From Bacillus sp. EAC (GTDB lineage: Bacteria > Bacillota > Bacilli > Bacillales > Bacillaceae_G): DNA of 64,000 nt. The position numbers and the translations under genes are program-made. Positions 50,736 to 61,238 of the stretch are shown in pieces; positions within the stretch are counted from its first letter, which is position 1; the number at the start of each line of letters is the position of its first letter. Under the pieces are notes generated by a model. That model was given only the letters and a program-made list of their open reading frames with translations, had not been told where the DNA came from and searched no databases. The stretch is taken from assembly GCF_002156875.1 (NCBI RefSeq), contig NZ_NCSY01000001.1, forward strand, positions 558,001 through 622,000. The letters are read 5' to 3'.

Positions 50736-51199
50736 TATTTAACCTCAACACTAGTCAGTTCTATTTCATCGCTCATATTTAACACATTTTCAAGATCTAA
50801 TAGTATTAATAATCTTTTATCTAATTTAGCGATTCCTTCAATATAATAATGTTCTTGTTCACCGACAACCTCTGGTGCACTTTCAACACAATCCATTGGA
50901 ATATCAATTACATCATTCGCAGAATCAACAATAAAGCCTACTTCTTTATCTGAAAAAGTTACAATAATAATTCGTGTGCGTTCGTTATATTCTTTCTCTT
51001 TGAAATTAAATCGAAGTCTTAAATCGATAATTGGTGTTACAACCCCACGTAAGTTAATAACCCCTTTAACAAATTCATTTACCTTTGGAACTCGAGTAAT
51101 GAACTGTATTTTTTCAATCGATTTAACGTTTTTAACAGGAATACCATATTCCTCATTATTCAAATCAAACACAATTACTTTTTCTACTTGAGACATCAT
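50735..51199 (-). CDS. cheW: chemotaxis coupling protein CheW
   Basis: Links receptors to CheA. It has 154 residues of a single CheW domain: VIVFDLNNEEYGIPVKNVKS, then FVKGVINLRGVVTPIIDLR. AGGAG lies eight bases before the first ATG; a second ATG follows directly. Confidence 0.96.
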   Translation of the reverse strand: MMSQVEKVIVFDLNNEEYGIPVKNVKSIEKIQFITRVPKVNEFVKGVINLRGVVTPIIDLRLRFNFKEKEYNERTRIIIVTFSDKEVGFIVDSANDVIDIPMDCVESAPEVVGEQEHYYIEGIAKLDKRLLILLDLENVLNMSDEIELTSVEVK

Positions 51200-51217
51200 C
51201 CATTTATCTCCTAACAG

Positions 51218-53245
51218 TTATTTAATTAAAGCGTTACAATCTAAAATTAATGCAACTTGTCCATCGCCTAAAATTGTTGCACCAGAAATCGCGAAAACAT
51301 TTGTTAAATAATTTCCTAATGATTTTAAAACGATTTCTTGTTGACCAATGAAAGAATCAACAACTAACCCAGCTAACTTGTCACCTTTTCTTACAATTAC
51401 AACAGAAATTCCATCTGTAGTATTCGTAGTCTCTGTCGGTACATTAAATAGATCATTTAAGTACAGAAGTGGCACTACTTTACCACGAAAATCGATTACT
51501 TTTTGATTGTGTGCACTCATAATATCTGTCTTTTTAATAAACGCTGTTTCGATAATTGATGATAATGGTATTGCATATTTTTCTTTTTGGAGTTCAACTA
51601 ACATGACTGAAATAATTGACAGGGTAAGTGGTAATTGCACCGAGAATGTTGTTCCATGTCCTAATACAGAATCAACTGAAACTGTTCCACCTAATGATTC
51701 AATTTTGCTTTTTACAACATCTAAACCTACTCCACGTCCAGAAATATCAGATAATACTTCAGCAGTAGAGAACCCAGATGCAAATATCAATTCATATACC
51801 TGCTTATCTGTAAGTGTTGAAGCTTGTTGTTCTGTAATGATTTTATTTTTTAATGCCTTCTCAAGGACTTTATCACGATTAATTCCTGCACCATCTTCTT
51901 TAACTTCAATGAAGACATGGTTTCCACTATGGAATGCCTTTAACTGTACTGTGCCTGTTTCTGGTTTACCTTTCGAAACACGCACTTCTGGCGTTTCGAT
52001 ACCATGATCAAGTGCATTTCGAATTAAATGCACTAAAGGATCTCCAATTTCATCAATTACAGTACGATCTAGTTCCGTTTCAGCACCAAATATTTGCAAA
52101 TCAATTTTTTTATTCAAATCTTTCGATAATTGACGAACCATTCGTGGGAAACGGTTAAATACAGTATCAATTGGGATCATTCGCATGTTCAAGATGATAC
52201 TTTGTAAATCACTAGACACACGAGTCATTCTTTCAACTGTTTCTTGTAGCTCGACATGACTTAAATCTCTTGAAATTTGTTCAAGTCTTCCACGATCTAT
52301 AACTAGTTCTTCAAATAAATTCATTAATATATCTAATCTTTCGATGTTTACACGGATTGTTTTACTATTTGCTTGATTTGCTGCTTTATTTTTAGGCTGA
52401 TCATTTGTTTCTACAACCGTAGCAGTTGCGGCCACTTCATTTTCAGCTGCAGCAATTACTTTAGCTGCTTCATTATGTTCCACTTCTTGTTTCATACGGC
52501 TTAAATCAAAGCTAGTAATCTCAACACTATTAATCTCAGAAATCTTCATTATTACATTTTTTACATCGGAAAAATCGATTTTTGTAACAAATGTTACATA
52601 AAAAACGGCATCAAATTGCTCGGTTTCTAATTTATCAACCGAGGGATTACTTTTTAATATTTCACCATTTTGTTCTAAAGCTTCAAAAACCATAAATGAT
52701 CTAGCAGCTTTTAAAATGCATGAAGATGTTAATTCAATTCGAATCTCATATACATTAAACCCTTGTTCCATTGACTGCTCGATTACTGCATAATCATAGT
52801 CATCGTATTGAAGAGTTAATTGACCTGAATCATTTTTAACTGTTTCTTGCTCATCAGTAAAATCAGTACCTTTTTCAATTGCTGCTAATTTCCGAACGAT
52901 TTCTTTTACATCACGCTTGCCGTCTCCACCAGTTGCAATCGATTCAACCATTGCTTCCAAATCATCAATTGATTGGAATACGACATCTAATATCGACGAA
53001 TTAACTGTTAATTTGTTATTTCTAATAGCATCTAGTACATTTTCCATTTGATGAGTTAAATTTGCTAAATCTTCATAACCCATTGTTGCAGACATACCTT
53101 TTAAAGTATGAGCACTTCGAAAGATTTCATTTACTATTGCTAAATTAGTAGGATCCTTTTCAAGCTCTAATAAATTTTCATTAATATTTTGTAAATGTTC
53201 TCTGCTTTCATCTATAAATAAATCTAAATATTGATTCATTTCCAT
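51218..53245 (-). CDS. cheA: chemotaxis histidine kinase CheA
   Basis: It has 675 residues. The HPt domain carries the phosphorylated H46 (SAHTLKGMSATMGY). A CheY-binding P2 region, a dimerisation P3 helix pair, an ATPase domain (HLIRNALDHGIETPEVRV, ISGRGVGLDVVKSKIE) and a CheW-like C-terminus follow. It passes phosphate to CheY and CheB, both encoded nearby. Confidence 0.97.
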   Translation of the reverse strand: MEMNQYLDLFIDESREHLQNINENLLELEKDPTNLAIVNEIFRSAHTLKGMSATMGYEDLANLTHQMENVLDAIRNNKLTVNSSILDVVFQSIDDLEAMVESIATGGDGKRDVKEIVRKLAAIEKGTDFTDEQETVKNDSGQLTLQYDDYDYAVIEQSMEQGFNVYEIRIELTSSCILKAARSFMVFEALEQNGEILKSNPSVDKLETEQFDAVFYVTFVTKIDFSDVKNVIMKISEINSVEITSFDLSRMKQEVEHNEAAKVIAAAENEVAATATVVETNDQPKNKAANQANSKTIRVNIERLDILMNLFEELVIDRGRLEQISRDLSHVELQETVERMTRVSSDLQSIILNMRMIPIDTVFNRFPRMVRQLSKDLNKKIDLQIFGAETELDRTVIDEIGDPLVHLIRNALDHGIETPEVRVSKGKPETGTVQLKAFHSGNHVFIEVKEDGAGINRDKVLEKALKNKIITEQQASTLTDKQVYELIFASGFSTAEVLSDISGRGVGLDVVKSKIESLGGTVSVDSVLGHGTTFSVQLPLTLSIISVMLVELQKEKYAIPLSSIIETAFIKKTDIMSAHNQKVIDFRGKVVPLLYLNDLFNVPTETTNTTDGISVVIVRKGDKLAGLVVDSFIGQQEIVLKSLGNYLTNVFAISGATILGDGQVALILDCNALIK

Positions 53246-53260
53246 AGTCTTACTCCCCTA

Positions 53261-54334
53261 TTATTTGGAATGTTTAATTATGGTGTCAGCTACTTGTTGA
53301 ATTGGAACTATTTCATCTACTATATTTAATAAAACTGCTGCTTTTGGCATTCCAAAAACAACTGATGTTTCTTCTGATTCTGCAATAGTTGTGCCTTTAC
53401 AATGTTGTTTAATTAATTTCATACCCTTAGCGCCATCTGCCCCCATACCTGTTAAGATCGCCGAAGTAATTTCATAGTTTACTAAATTACTAATCGACTC
53501 AAATAGTACATCTACTGATGGGCGATGACCATTACAAGCTGGCTCCTCAGTTAGTTCAATGAATAGTTCGTTATTTTTTTGGATTACTTTCATGTGATAT
53601 CCACCAGGAGCTATATAGGCAGTGGAAGTTACAACCTTTTCATCATTTTCAGCTTCTTTTATATGAATAGTAGAAAGCTTGTCTAATCTCATTGCCAAAG
53701 AATTAGTAAATCCAGCTGGCATATGTTGTACGATAAAGATTGGTGGAATAAAACCTCTTGGAATGTTTGTAAGAACTTCCTGTAATGCCCTAGGACCACC
53801 TGTTGATGTTCCAATACACACAATTTGATTCGAACTTTTTGTAGCAGAGTCTTTTATTGTAATTGGCTCGGGTTTATTTTCATTTAAGATAGGTGTTTTT
53901 ATAGTTTTTACTGGAGCTTTTAATTTTTTCAAATTAACAGTAATTGCTATTTTCACTTTCTTAATTAATTGTTCTGAAATGAGATCTATATCTAATGAGA
54001 TTGAACCTGATGGCTTTGGTACAAAATCAACCGCCCCATAATCCAATGCTTTAAAAGAACTAATTGCACCCTCTTGTGTCAAACTCGATAACATAATTAC
54101 TGGAACTGGAAATTCCTTCATGATTACTTTTAATGCCTCTAAACCGTTTAGTACTGGCATTTCGATATCAAGTGTAACAACATTCGGTTTTAACTTTATT
54201 ACCTTTTCAATTGCTTCTTTCCCAGTTTTAGCTGTTCCGATTACATTAATGTCATCATCTGAATTTAATATATTACTGATCATTTTTCTCATAAAAGCTG
54301 AATCGTCAACAACTAGAACATTGATCTTTTTCAT
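53261..54334 (-). CDS. cheB: chemotaxis methylesterase CheB
   Basis: It has 357 residues. The receiver domain carries the phosphorylation site D56 (VVTLDIEMPVLNG). After a linker, the methylesterase domain has the nucleophile in CIGTSTGGPRAL, IVQHMPAGFT and LTGMGADGAKGM. It removes receptor methyl groups for adaptation. Confidence 0.97.
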   Translation of the reverse strand: MKKINVLVVDDSAFMRKMISNILNSDDDINVIGTAKTGKEAIEKVIKLKPNVVTLDIEMPVLNGLEALKVIMKEFPVPVIMLSSLTQEGAISSFKALDYGAVDFVPKPSGSISLDIDLISEQLIKKVKIAITVNLKKLKAPVKTIKTPILNENKPEPITIKDSATKSSNQIVCIGTSTGGPRALQEVLTNIPRGFIPPIFIVQHMPAGFTNSLAMRLDKLSTIHIKEAENDEKVVTSTAYIAPGGYHMKVIQKNNELFIELTEEPACNGHRPSVDVLFESISNLVNYEITSAILTGMGADGAKGMKLIKQHCKGTTIAESEETSVVFGMPKAAVLLNIVDEIVPIQQVADTIIKHSK

Positions 54335-54342
54335 TTAAATCA

Positions 54343-55197
54343 CTACCTTTTTAAAAATAGGGATTTCATACGATGAATAAAGGAATGTGAATTTGAATCT
54401 TCAATGTCCTCATTTACGTACTTTTTACTAATTGACTCTATACTTCTTGCTGGAAGACTTGATGGTGCGAGTAAGATAAAAGGTTTTTGAGTAATAACCG
54501 CTTTTCTTACGATGGCATCATCAAAAATCATTCCTAATCGATTTACATCAACATTCATAAAATGTTTTATTGCCCGTTCTAATCTAAATAAGACCGATTC
54601 TCCCTCTTTGAGAGAACTAATTCGATTAATAACGATGGACAGTTTTGATGTAACTTCATTTAGTACTAAGTGCTTAATCATTGCATAAGCATCTGTTATA
54701 GCAGTGGGTTCGGGTGTCGTTATAACAATCACTTCATGCATCGCAGTAAGTAGTTTAACTGTTTGTTCACTGACTCCAGCACCCATATCAAAAATTATAT
54801 AATCAAAATCATTCATAATTCCTTCTAATTCATTAAATAATTGTGATAATTTATCTTCACTTAATGAAAAAATTGTCGATAAACCTGAGCCTCCAGATAT
54901 ATACTTCAACCCATTCGGACCTATATTCATAATATCATGAATCGTCAAACTTTTACCAAATATGTCAATAATTGATAAATTAGTCACGGTTCCTAATAGG
55001 ACATCGATATTACCCATTCCAATATCTAAATCTAGTAAAAGAACTTTCTTTTTTTTCTGGCAGAGGGATATCGCAAAATTCAAACTAAAATTCGACTTTC
55101 CAACTCCGCCCTTTCCACTTACAATACCTATCACTTTACTCTTTGATTGACTCGTATTTTGCAATTGTTCCCTTAATCTAGCAGCTTGGTCACTCAT
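54343..55197 (-). CDS. flhG: flagellum site-determining ATPase FlhG (YlxH)
   Basis: A MinD/ParA-family ATPase of 284 residues controlling flagellar number with FlhF. The deviant Walker A is GIVSGKGGVGKSNFSLNFA at about 23-41, and the hydrophobic Walker B is VLLLDLDIGMGNID. It overlaps flhF by 4 nt. Confidence 0.95.
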   Translation of the reverse strand: MSDQAARLREQLQNTSQSKSKVIGIVSGKGGVGKSNFSLNFAISLCQKKKKVLLLDLDIGMGNIDVLLGTVTNLSIIDIFGKSLTIHDIMNIGPNGLKYISGGSGLSTIFSLSEDKLSQLFNELEGIMNDFDYIIFDMGAGVSEQTVKLLTAMHEVIVITTPEPTAITDAYAMIKHLVLNEVTSKLSIVINRISSLKEGESVLFRLERAIKHFMNVDVNRLGMIFDDAIVRKAVITQKPFILLAPSSLPARSIESISKKYVNEDIEDSNSHSFIHRMKSLFLKR

Positions 55198-56381
55198 ATC
55201 TGGACTTCCTTTGCTAAGATCGAGTAAATTTTGTTCGGGCTTCCTTCCACAATATCATCAGGAACATTTTGACCATTTGTTAAGTAGGCAACCCCAACTT
55301 GTTTTTCAATCATAAAGTTTAAAATTGAGCCAAAAGACTCAGTTTCATCAACTTTAGAGAAGATTACTTTTTTAATAGGTATTGAGTGAAATTGTTCAAA
55401 TATTTTTTTCATATCTTTATATTTTGAAGTTAATGCAAGTACAAGATAAGTTTCTAATTCGTTAAAATCTATAATCTTTTTCAATTCTGAAACATACTTC
55501 TCATCTCGGAAGTTTCTACCTGAAGTATCTATTAATACTAAATCATATTTTTGGAATTTTTCTTTTGCTAGTTTAAAATCTTCTAAGTTATAACAGACTT
55601 CAATTGGAACATTAAGAATTGTTGCATACGTCTTTAATTGATCAATAGCAGCAATCCGATAAGTATCAGTCGTTATAAAAGCAACCTTCTTACGATATTT
55701 CAGTACTGCTTCCGCAGCAATCTTTGCTAGAGTTGTCGTTTTTCCTACTCCTGTTGGCCCAACTACATTTACATAGCGAATATCATCATGTTTATGTCCG
55801 AAATCTAACTCACTAATTTTTGATACAATCGAACGATTTAACCAATCATTAATTTGTTCATTTGTGACTTGATTTGATTGTAACGCCATTCTAGGTTTTA
55901 TTTCATTGATGATTTCTTCTGTCAACTCTTCTAAAATATCTTGTTCTAAAAGATTTGTTTTTAATTCTTCTAAAAGTGGATGAAGTACTTCTTCATCAGA
56001 ATTTTCTACATTCATTTTAGAAATCATAGACTTTAATTGTTTCATTTCTTTTAATAGATGCTCTTGATCGTTTACTAGCTTAGGAGGCTCCATTGTTTGG
56101 AATGGAACCTCCTTCTCTTGTAATTTTAACGGTACCAATTCATCAATTTGACTTTTAATGGTAGTCTGATCGATATGTTCTTTTGGAGTAAACGATTTTT
56201 GACTGACTTTATTTTGATCTAATGCAGCGATTAACTCGATTTTTTTCCTCGAAAAGAAACCAAAAACTCCGCCTTCTTGAATTACTCGTGAATTTAAAAT
56301 AACAGCATCTTGTCCAAGCTCTTCAGTTACTTTTTTCATAGCTTCTGCCATCGTTGGTGCAATTATTTTTTTAACTCTCAT
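55194..56381 (-). CDS. flhF: flagellar SRP-like GTPase FlhF
   Basis: Directs flagellar placement. It has 395 residues: an N-terminal B domain (MRVKKIIAPTMAEAMKKVTE), a helical N domain, and a G domain with GPTGVGKTTTLAKIAAEAVL, TTDTYRIAA and LIDTSGRN. It overlaps flhA and flhG by 4 nt. Confidence 0.95.
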   Translation of the reverse strand: MRVKKIIAPTMAEAMKKVTEELGQDAVILNSRVIQEGGVFGFFSRKKIELIAALDQNKVSQKSFTPKEHIDQTTIKSQIDELVPLKLQEKEVPFQTMEPPKLVNDQEHLLKEMKQLKSMISKMNVENSDEEVLHPLLEELKTNLLEQDILEELTEEIINEIKPRMALQSNQVTNEQINDWLNRSIVSKISELDFGHKHDDIRYVNVVGPTGVGKTTTLAKIAAEAVLKYRKKVAFITTDTYRIAAIDQLKTYATILNVPIEVCYNLEDFKLAKEKFQKYDLVLIDTSGRNFRDEKYVSELKKIIDFNELETYLVLALTSKYKDMKKIFEQFHSIPIKKVIFSKVDETESFGSILNFMIEKQVGVAYLTNGQNVPDDIVEGSPNKIYSILAKEVQI

Positions 56382-58414
56382 CCTATTCTCACAACTCCTA
56401 CGCTTTGGACTTCAAGATCTGCGTCCAATTCATTATATGAAAGGACAGGTAGTGTTGGCATAAACCTTTCTACCAGTTGTTTAACATACATTCTTATTGC
56501 AGGAGAACATAATAAAATTGGTTGTTGTTGTTGAATTGACATCTCTTCAACTTCTTTGTTAACGGCACTAATAAATTCATTAGATGAGTCTGGATCGATT
56601 GATAAATATGAACCATGTTCTGATTGAGTAATCGAATCTGCAATAATTTTTTCTACTTTACCTGAAAGAGTGATTACTTTAAGAGATTCGTTTGATTGAC
56701 TATATTGACTTGTAATTTGTCTTGCCAAAGCCTGTCTTACATATTCAGTCAATACCTCAGGATCTGTTGTATATCTACCATAGTCTGCTAATGCTTCAAA
56801 AATAACTGGTAGATTTCTGATTGAAACTTTTTCTTTTAATAGTTTTGCAAGGACTTTTTGTATATCACCAATTGAAAGCGGATTTGGTGTTACTTCATCA
56901 ACTAGAATTGAATAACTTTCTTTTAAGTGATCAATTAAGTTTTTCGTTTCTTGACGTCCGATTAACTCGTGAGCATAGTTTTTAATTATTTCAGTTATAT
57001 GTGTAGAAACAACAGAAGGTGGATCTACAACTGTATAATTAAACATTTCAGCTCTTTCTTTCATTTCTTCGGATATCCATTTCGCTGGTAATCCAAACGA
57101 AGGTTCAAACGTATCAATTCCAACAACTGATGCCTCATCGTATCCTGGACTTAACGCTAAGAAATGATCAAGTAAAAGCTCACCATGTGCTACTTCATTT
57201 CCTTTTATCTTTAATATATATTCATTAGGTTGAAGTTGAATATTATCGCGAATACGAACAACTGGGATAACTAACCCAAGTTCGATTGCTAATTGCCTTC
57301 TAATCATTACGATTCGGTCTAATAAATCTCCGCCTTGATTTGTATCTGCCAATGGAATTAATCCATATCCGAATTCAAATTCAATTGGATCAACCTGTAG
57401 CAATTTCACAACACTCTCTGGCGCTTTTAAATCGTTCGTCACGATTTCTTCTTGTTGTTCCTCGATTAATGTATCGTCGATAACCGGCTTTTTAGATAAT
57501 TGATATGCTCCAAATGCTAAAACTAATCCGATTGGAATTGTAACAATATCATTTAAAGGCGTAACAAGACCTAATAATGTAATTGCACCAGCGGAAATAT
57601 ATAATAGACTAGGATAAGAAAGTAACTGATTTGTTAAATCCGACGCTAAATTATCTTCCGAACCTGAACGTGTAACCATAATTCCAGTAGCAGTTGATAT
57701 CAGAAGTGCAGGAATCTGACTCACGATCCCATCACCAACTGTTAATGTCGTAAATTGCTTTGCAGCTTCTGCCACACTTAAATCTAATTGTAAAACCCCA
57801 ATAATCATACCTACTGCAATGTTGATGATTACAATAATGATTGTCGCTATTGCATCTCCTTTTACGAATTTGCTTGCTCCATCCATTGATCCATAAAAAT
57901 CAGCTTCTCTAGATACTTTTGTTCTTCTTTCCCTAGCCTGAGATTCTGTTATCATTCCTGCGTTTAGATCAGCGTCAATACTCATCTGTTTACCTGGCAT
58001 CGCGTCCAATGTAAATCGTGCAGCAACCTCAGAAACACGCTCAGAACCCTTTGTTATAACGATAAATTGGATAATGATAAGGATTAAGAATACAACAAAT
58101 CCGACAATCGCATTTCCGCTTGTTACGAAACTTCCAAATGTTTCAACTACATTACCAGCATGACCGGTTGTTAAAATCGCTCTAGTAGTGGAAACATTCA
58201 GGCCTATTCTAAACAGTGTTAGTAGTAGTAATAGAGATGGAAACACTGAAAATTCTAGTGGTTCGTTTACATTCATAGAAAGTAATAGAACTACGAGTGC
58301 TATTGACATATTTATCATAATTAGGAAACTAATTAACCATGTTGGTAAAGGAATAACTAACATGACAACGATAAATATGACACTTATTAGCACAGCTAAG
58401 TTTTTTGCTGACAT
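56378..58414 (-). CDS. flhA: flagellar type III export protein FlhA
   Basis: The export gate ring. It has 678 residues: seven or eight transmembrane helices in the first 320 residues, the FHIPEP-family stretch (DAMPGKQMSIDADLNAGMIT, ERRTKVSREADFYGSMDGAS), and a cytoplasmic domain that docks chaperone-substrate complexes. It follows flhB. Confidence 0.97.
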   Translation of the reverse strand: MSAKNLAVLISVIFIVVMLVIPLPTWLISFLIMINMSIALVVLLLSMNVNEPLEFSVFPSLLLLLTLFRIGLNVSTTRAILTTGHAGNVVETFGSFVTSGNAIVGFVVFLILIIIQFIVITKGSERVSEVAARFTLDAMPGKQMSIDADLNAGMITESQARERRTKVSREADFYGSMDGASKFVKGDAIATIIIVIINIAVGMIIGVLQLDLSVAEAAKQFTTLTVGDGIVSQIPALLISTATGIMVTRSGSEDNLASDLTNQLLSYPSLLYISAGAITLLGLVTPLNDIVTIPIGLVLAFGAYQLSKKPVIDDTLIEEQQEEIVTNDLKAPESVVKLLQVDPIEFEFGYGLIPLADTNQGGDLLDRIVMIRRQLAIELGLVIPVVRIRDNIQLQPNEYILKIKGNEVAHGELLLDHFLALSPGYDEASVVGIDTFEPSFGLPAKWISEEMKERAEMFNYTVVDPPSVVSTHITEIIKNYAHELIGRQETKNLIDHLKESYSILVDEVTPNPLSIGDIQKVLAKLLKEKVSIRNLPVIFEALADYGRYTTDPEVLTEYVRQALARQITSQYSQSNESLKVITLSGKVEKIIADSITQSEHGSYLSIDPDSSNEFISAVNKEVEEMSIQQQQPILLCSPAIRMYVKQLVERFMPTLPVLSYNELDADLEVQSVGVVRIG

Positions 58415-58426
58415 TAGTTTCTCCCC

Positions 58427-59509
58427 TTAAATCTTTCTTTTCAACTTATAAACGTAAGCCAGAATTTCGGCAACAGCCTTAAAAAATTCTTCTGGAACTT
58501 CATCCCCAATTTCTGCCTGAGCATAAAGTGCTCTAGCAAGTGGGCGATTTTCAATTGTAATAATGTCATGTGCTTTCGCAATTTCTCTAATTTTTAAAGC
58601 TAGGAAATCCACACCTTTTGCAACAACAAAAGGTGCATCTCTTTTTTCTTCATCATATTTAAGTGCTACAGCATAATGAGTTGGATTCGTAATAATAACG
58701 TCTGCTTTTGGTATTTCTTGCATCATTCGTCTCATTGCAATTTCTCTTTGTTTTTGTTTAATCTTTGATTTGATCAGTGGGTCCCCTTCGGACTTTTTAT
58801 ATTCATCTTTAATATCTTGTTTAGACATTCGGATATTTTTTTCGAAGTCAAATCGTTGATAAAACAAATCAAGTATTGCTAAAACCAGTAATGAGCAAGA
58901 AGCATATAGTCCACTTTTGACAACTAGCATATAGATTGTTTCAGCAACAGCTCTAATTCCTATATAAGGTAAGTTTAAAATATCCTGCTTACTTTGCCAT
59001 ATCACAAAAAATGTTGCAGCCCCTACAATTGTTATTTTTAATAGTGATTTAACTAATTCAACAACAGCTCGCAAAGAGTAGATTTTTTTAAATCCCTGAA
59101 TAGGATCCAGTCGATCAAATTTGACATTAATTGCTTCGGCTGAAAACGTGAATCCAACTTGAGATACATTTGCAACAATAGCTGCAATAAAAGCAACTCC
59201 TAAAAAAGGACCAATTAATATTAATATTTGCATGTAAATTTTTGATAGCAAGTTACTAGCATTTTGATTTGTTAAATCTTTTAATAAATAATGTTGAAGA
59301 AAATCCTTCATCACATGCTCAAATTGGTCAAAAAGAAACTGTCGACCAAATAGTAAAAAGAGAAACATGGATAGTAAAATCACAGCTGTATTAATCTCTA
59401 CGCTTTTTGCTACCTGCCCTTTTTTTCTCGTTTCTTCCCTCTTTTTGGGGGTTGCTTTTTCAGTTCGTTCCCCAGAAAAAAGTTGTAAATTAAGTTTAAT
59501 TCTTGCCAT
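58427..59509 (-). CDS. flhB: flagellar export switch protein FlhB
   Basis: It has 360 residues from the ATG at 59509, chosen because GGAGG lies nine bases upstream. Four transmembrane helices are followed by a cytoplasmic domain with the autocleavage site NPTH (ADVIITNPTHYAVALKY), which switches export from rod/hook to filament proteins. It begins directly after fliR. Confidence 0.97.
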   Translation of the reverse strand: MARIKLNLQLFSGERTEKATPKKREETRKKGQVAKSVEINTAVILLSMFLFLLFGRQFLFDQFEHVMKDFLQHYLLKDLTNQNASNLLSKIYMQILILIGPFLGVAFIAAIVANVSQVGFTFSAEAINVKFDRLDPIQGFKKIYSLRAVVELVKSLLKITIVGAATFFVIWQSKQDILNLPYIGIRAVAETIYMLVVKSGLYASCSLLVLAILDLFYQRFDFEKNIRMSKQDIKDEYKKSEGDPLIKSKIKQKQREIAMRRMMQEIPKADVIITNPTHYAVALKYDEEKRDAPFVVAKGVDFLALKIREIAKAHDIITIENRPLARALYAQAEIGDEVPEEFFKAVAEILAYVYKLKRKI

Positions 59510-59510
59510 T

Positions 59511-60287
59511 TTAAATTCCTCCAATTAATCGAATGAGGGAATTTGTTGATTGTACAACTAATTCAAATAAATGCTGAACTAATACCATCATTGTTGGTAA
59601 TCCAATTAGTAAAAGTCCAAATGCAATAATGATTTTTAATGGTAAACCAACAACAAAGATATTTAATTGAGGTACAATCCTAGTTAAAATACCTAATGCA
59701 ATATCAACTAAAAATAATGATGCAATGATTGGTAATGCCATCTGAAAAGCAATAACAAACATCGAAATAAAAATTTTCACAATTTCTAACACAAATTGTT
59801 CGTGACCAATTGGGATTCCTGTCGAATTAACAGGAATAATTTTATAACTATTAATGATCCCCTGTAGTAAAAGATGATGCGCATTGACCGATAATAAAAA
59901 TAGAATGGTAATTGTATTTAACAATTGTGCTGTTATAGGATTCTGCATACCAGTTTGCGGATCAAAAATACTTGCTATTGAGAAACCAACTTGAAAATCA
60001 ATTAATCCCCCTGCAATTTGAATTCCAGACATTACGATAAAAGCAATTAACCCCAGAGCTAAACCTATAATCGCTTCCTTCATTAAAAGGAATATGAAAT
60101 TATCGATATTTCCTAATGGTTGTTGGTCGATCAGAAAGAAAACAATATAACTTGTAAAAAATGAAAATCCTACTTTATGAACTGTAGGTATTGCCCGATT
60201 CGAAAAAATTGGTACTGAAACAAAGAAGCTAGTCATACGGACGAAAATTAATAGAAATGCAGGTAAGCTTTGAAATAATGTATCCAT
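59511..60287 (-). CDS. fliR: flagellar export protein FliR
   Basis: A 258-residue inner-membrane protein of the FliPQR export gate with about six transmembrane segments. It starts MDTLFQSLPAFLLIFVRMTS. It is 4 bp after fliQ and adjacent to flhB. Confidence 0.95.
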   Translation of the reverse strand: MDTLFQSLPAFLLIFVRMTSFFVSVPIFSNRAIPTVHKVGFSFFTSYIVFFLIDQQPLGNIDNFIFLLMKEAIIGLALGLIAFIVMSGIQIAGGLIDFQVGFSIASIFDPQTGMQNPITAQLLNTITILFLLSVNAHHLLLQGIINSYKIIPVNSTGIPIGHEQFVLEIVKIFISMFVIAFQMALPIIASLFLVDIALGILTRIVPQLNIFVVGLPLKIIIAFGLLLIGLPTMMVLVQHLFELVVQSTNSLIRLIGGI

Positions 60288-60291
60288 TCTA

Positions 60292-60561
60292 TTACCCTAC
60301 AAAATTATTCAAATTACTAAATATTTGAAATGTAAATTCTACTAGTTTTGTTAGCATCCAAGGGCCAAAGAATATCAAAGCTACTAATATGGCTACTATT
60401 TTCGGAATAAATGCTAAAGTTTGTTCTTGAATTTGAGTGGTCGCCTGAAAAATACTTACTATTAATCCGATAACTAGAGCGATTATTAATAATGGTCCAC
60501 TCACCATAAATAATGTATAGATTGCTTTTTGAGCAATTGTAATAACAAATTCTTGACTCAT
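60292..60561 (-). CDS. fliQ: flagellar export protein FliQ
   Basis: An 89-residue protein with two transmembrane helices, part of the FliPQR gate. It has the family-typical GLIVSIFQATTQIQEQTLAF and FIPKIVAILVAL. Confidence 0.96.
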   Translation of the reverse strand: MSQEFVITIAQKAIYTLFMVSGPLLIIALVIGLIVSIFQATTQIQEQTLAFIPKIVAILVALIFFGPWMLTKLVEFTFQIFSNLNNFVG

Positions 60562-60572
60562 TTAGTTCACCC

Positions 60573-61238
60573 CTAGAAGCTCTCGAGCAATGATTTGACC
60601 ACTAAATACCATCCATCTACCATGATAAATAACAGAATTTTAAAAGGCAGTGAAATCATAACTGGTGGTAACATCATCATCCCCATTGACATAAGTACAC
60701 TCGCTACAACCATATCTATTACAAGAAAAGGTATGAATATCATAAATCCCATTTGAAATGCTGATTTCAATTCACTAATTGCATAAGCTGGAACCAAAGT
60801 AGTTAATGGTACATCATTAATTGTCTTAGGCTTTTTTAATCCTGAATAACCCATGAATAATTCTAAATCTTTTTGCCTTGTATGCTTGCTCATATACTGC
60901 TTTACAGGTACAGATGCACGATCATACGCTTGTTCTAGTGTAATTTTATTATCAAAAAGCGGTGTTAACGCTTGTTTATTCACTTCATGAAATGTCGGTG
61001 CCATAATAAAAAACGTTAAAAACATTGCTAATCCTAATAGAACTTGGTTAGGTGGTACGCCTTGGGTACCGATTGATGTTCTAACAAAAGATAGAACAAT
61101 AATAATTCTTGTAAAACAAGTTGTTAATATAATAATTCCCGGTGCAATCGATAAGACCGTTAATAATAATAATAATTTTACTGATGTTGTAACCGTTTCT
61201 GGATTACTAGAATTTAAGTATTGAACTACATCATTCAT
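60573..61238 (-). CDS. fliP: flagellar export protein FliP
   Basis: A 221-residue membrane protein, the pentameric core of the export gate. The start at 61238 (MNDVVQYLNSS) is preferred because AAAGGG lies upstream. LTTCFTRIIIVLSFVRTSIG and the C-terminal MGMMMLPPVMISLPFKILLF are diagnostic. It overlaps the fliO end. Confidence 0.96.
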   Translation of the reverse strand: MNDVVQYLNSSNPETVTTSVKLLLLLTVLSIAPGIIILTTCFTRIIIVLSFVRTSIGTQGVPPNQVLLGLAMFLTFFIMAPTFHEVNKQALTPLFDNKITLEQAYDRASVPVKQYMSKHTRQKDLELFMGYSGLKKPKTINDVPLTTLVPAYAISELKSAFQMGFMIFIPFLVIDMVVASVLMSMGMMMLPPVMISLPFKILLFIMVDGWYLVVKSLLESF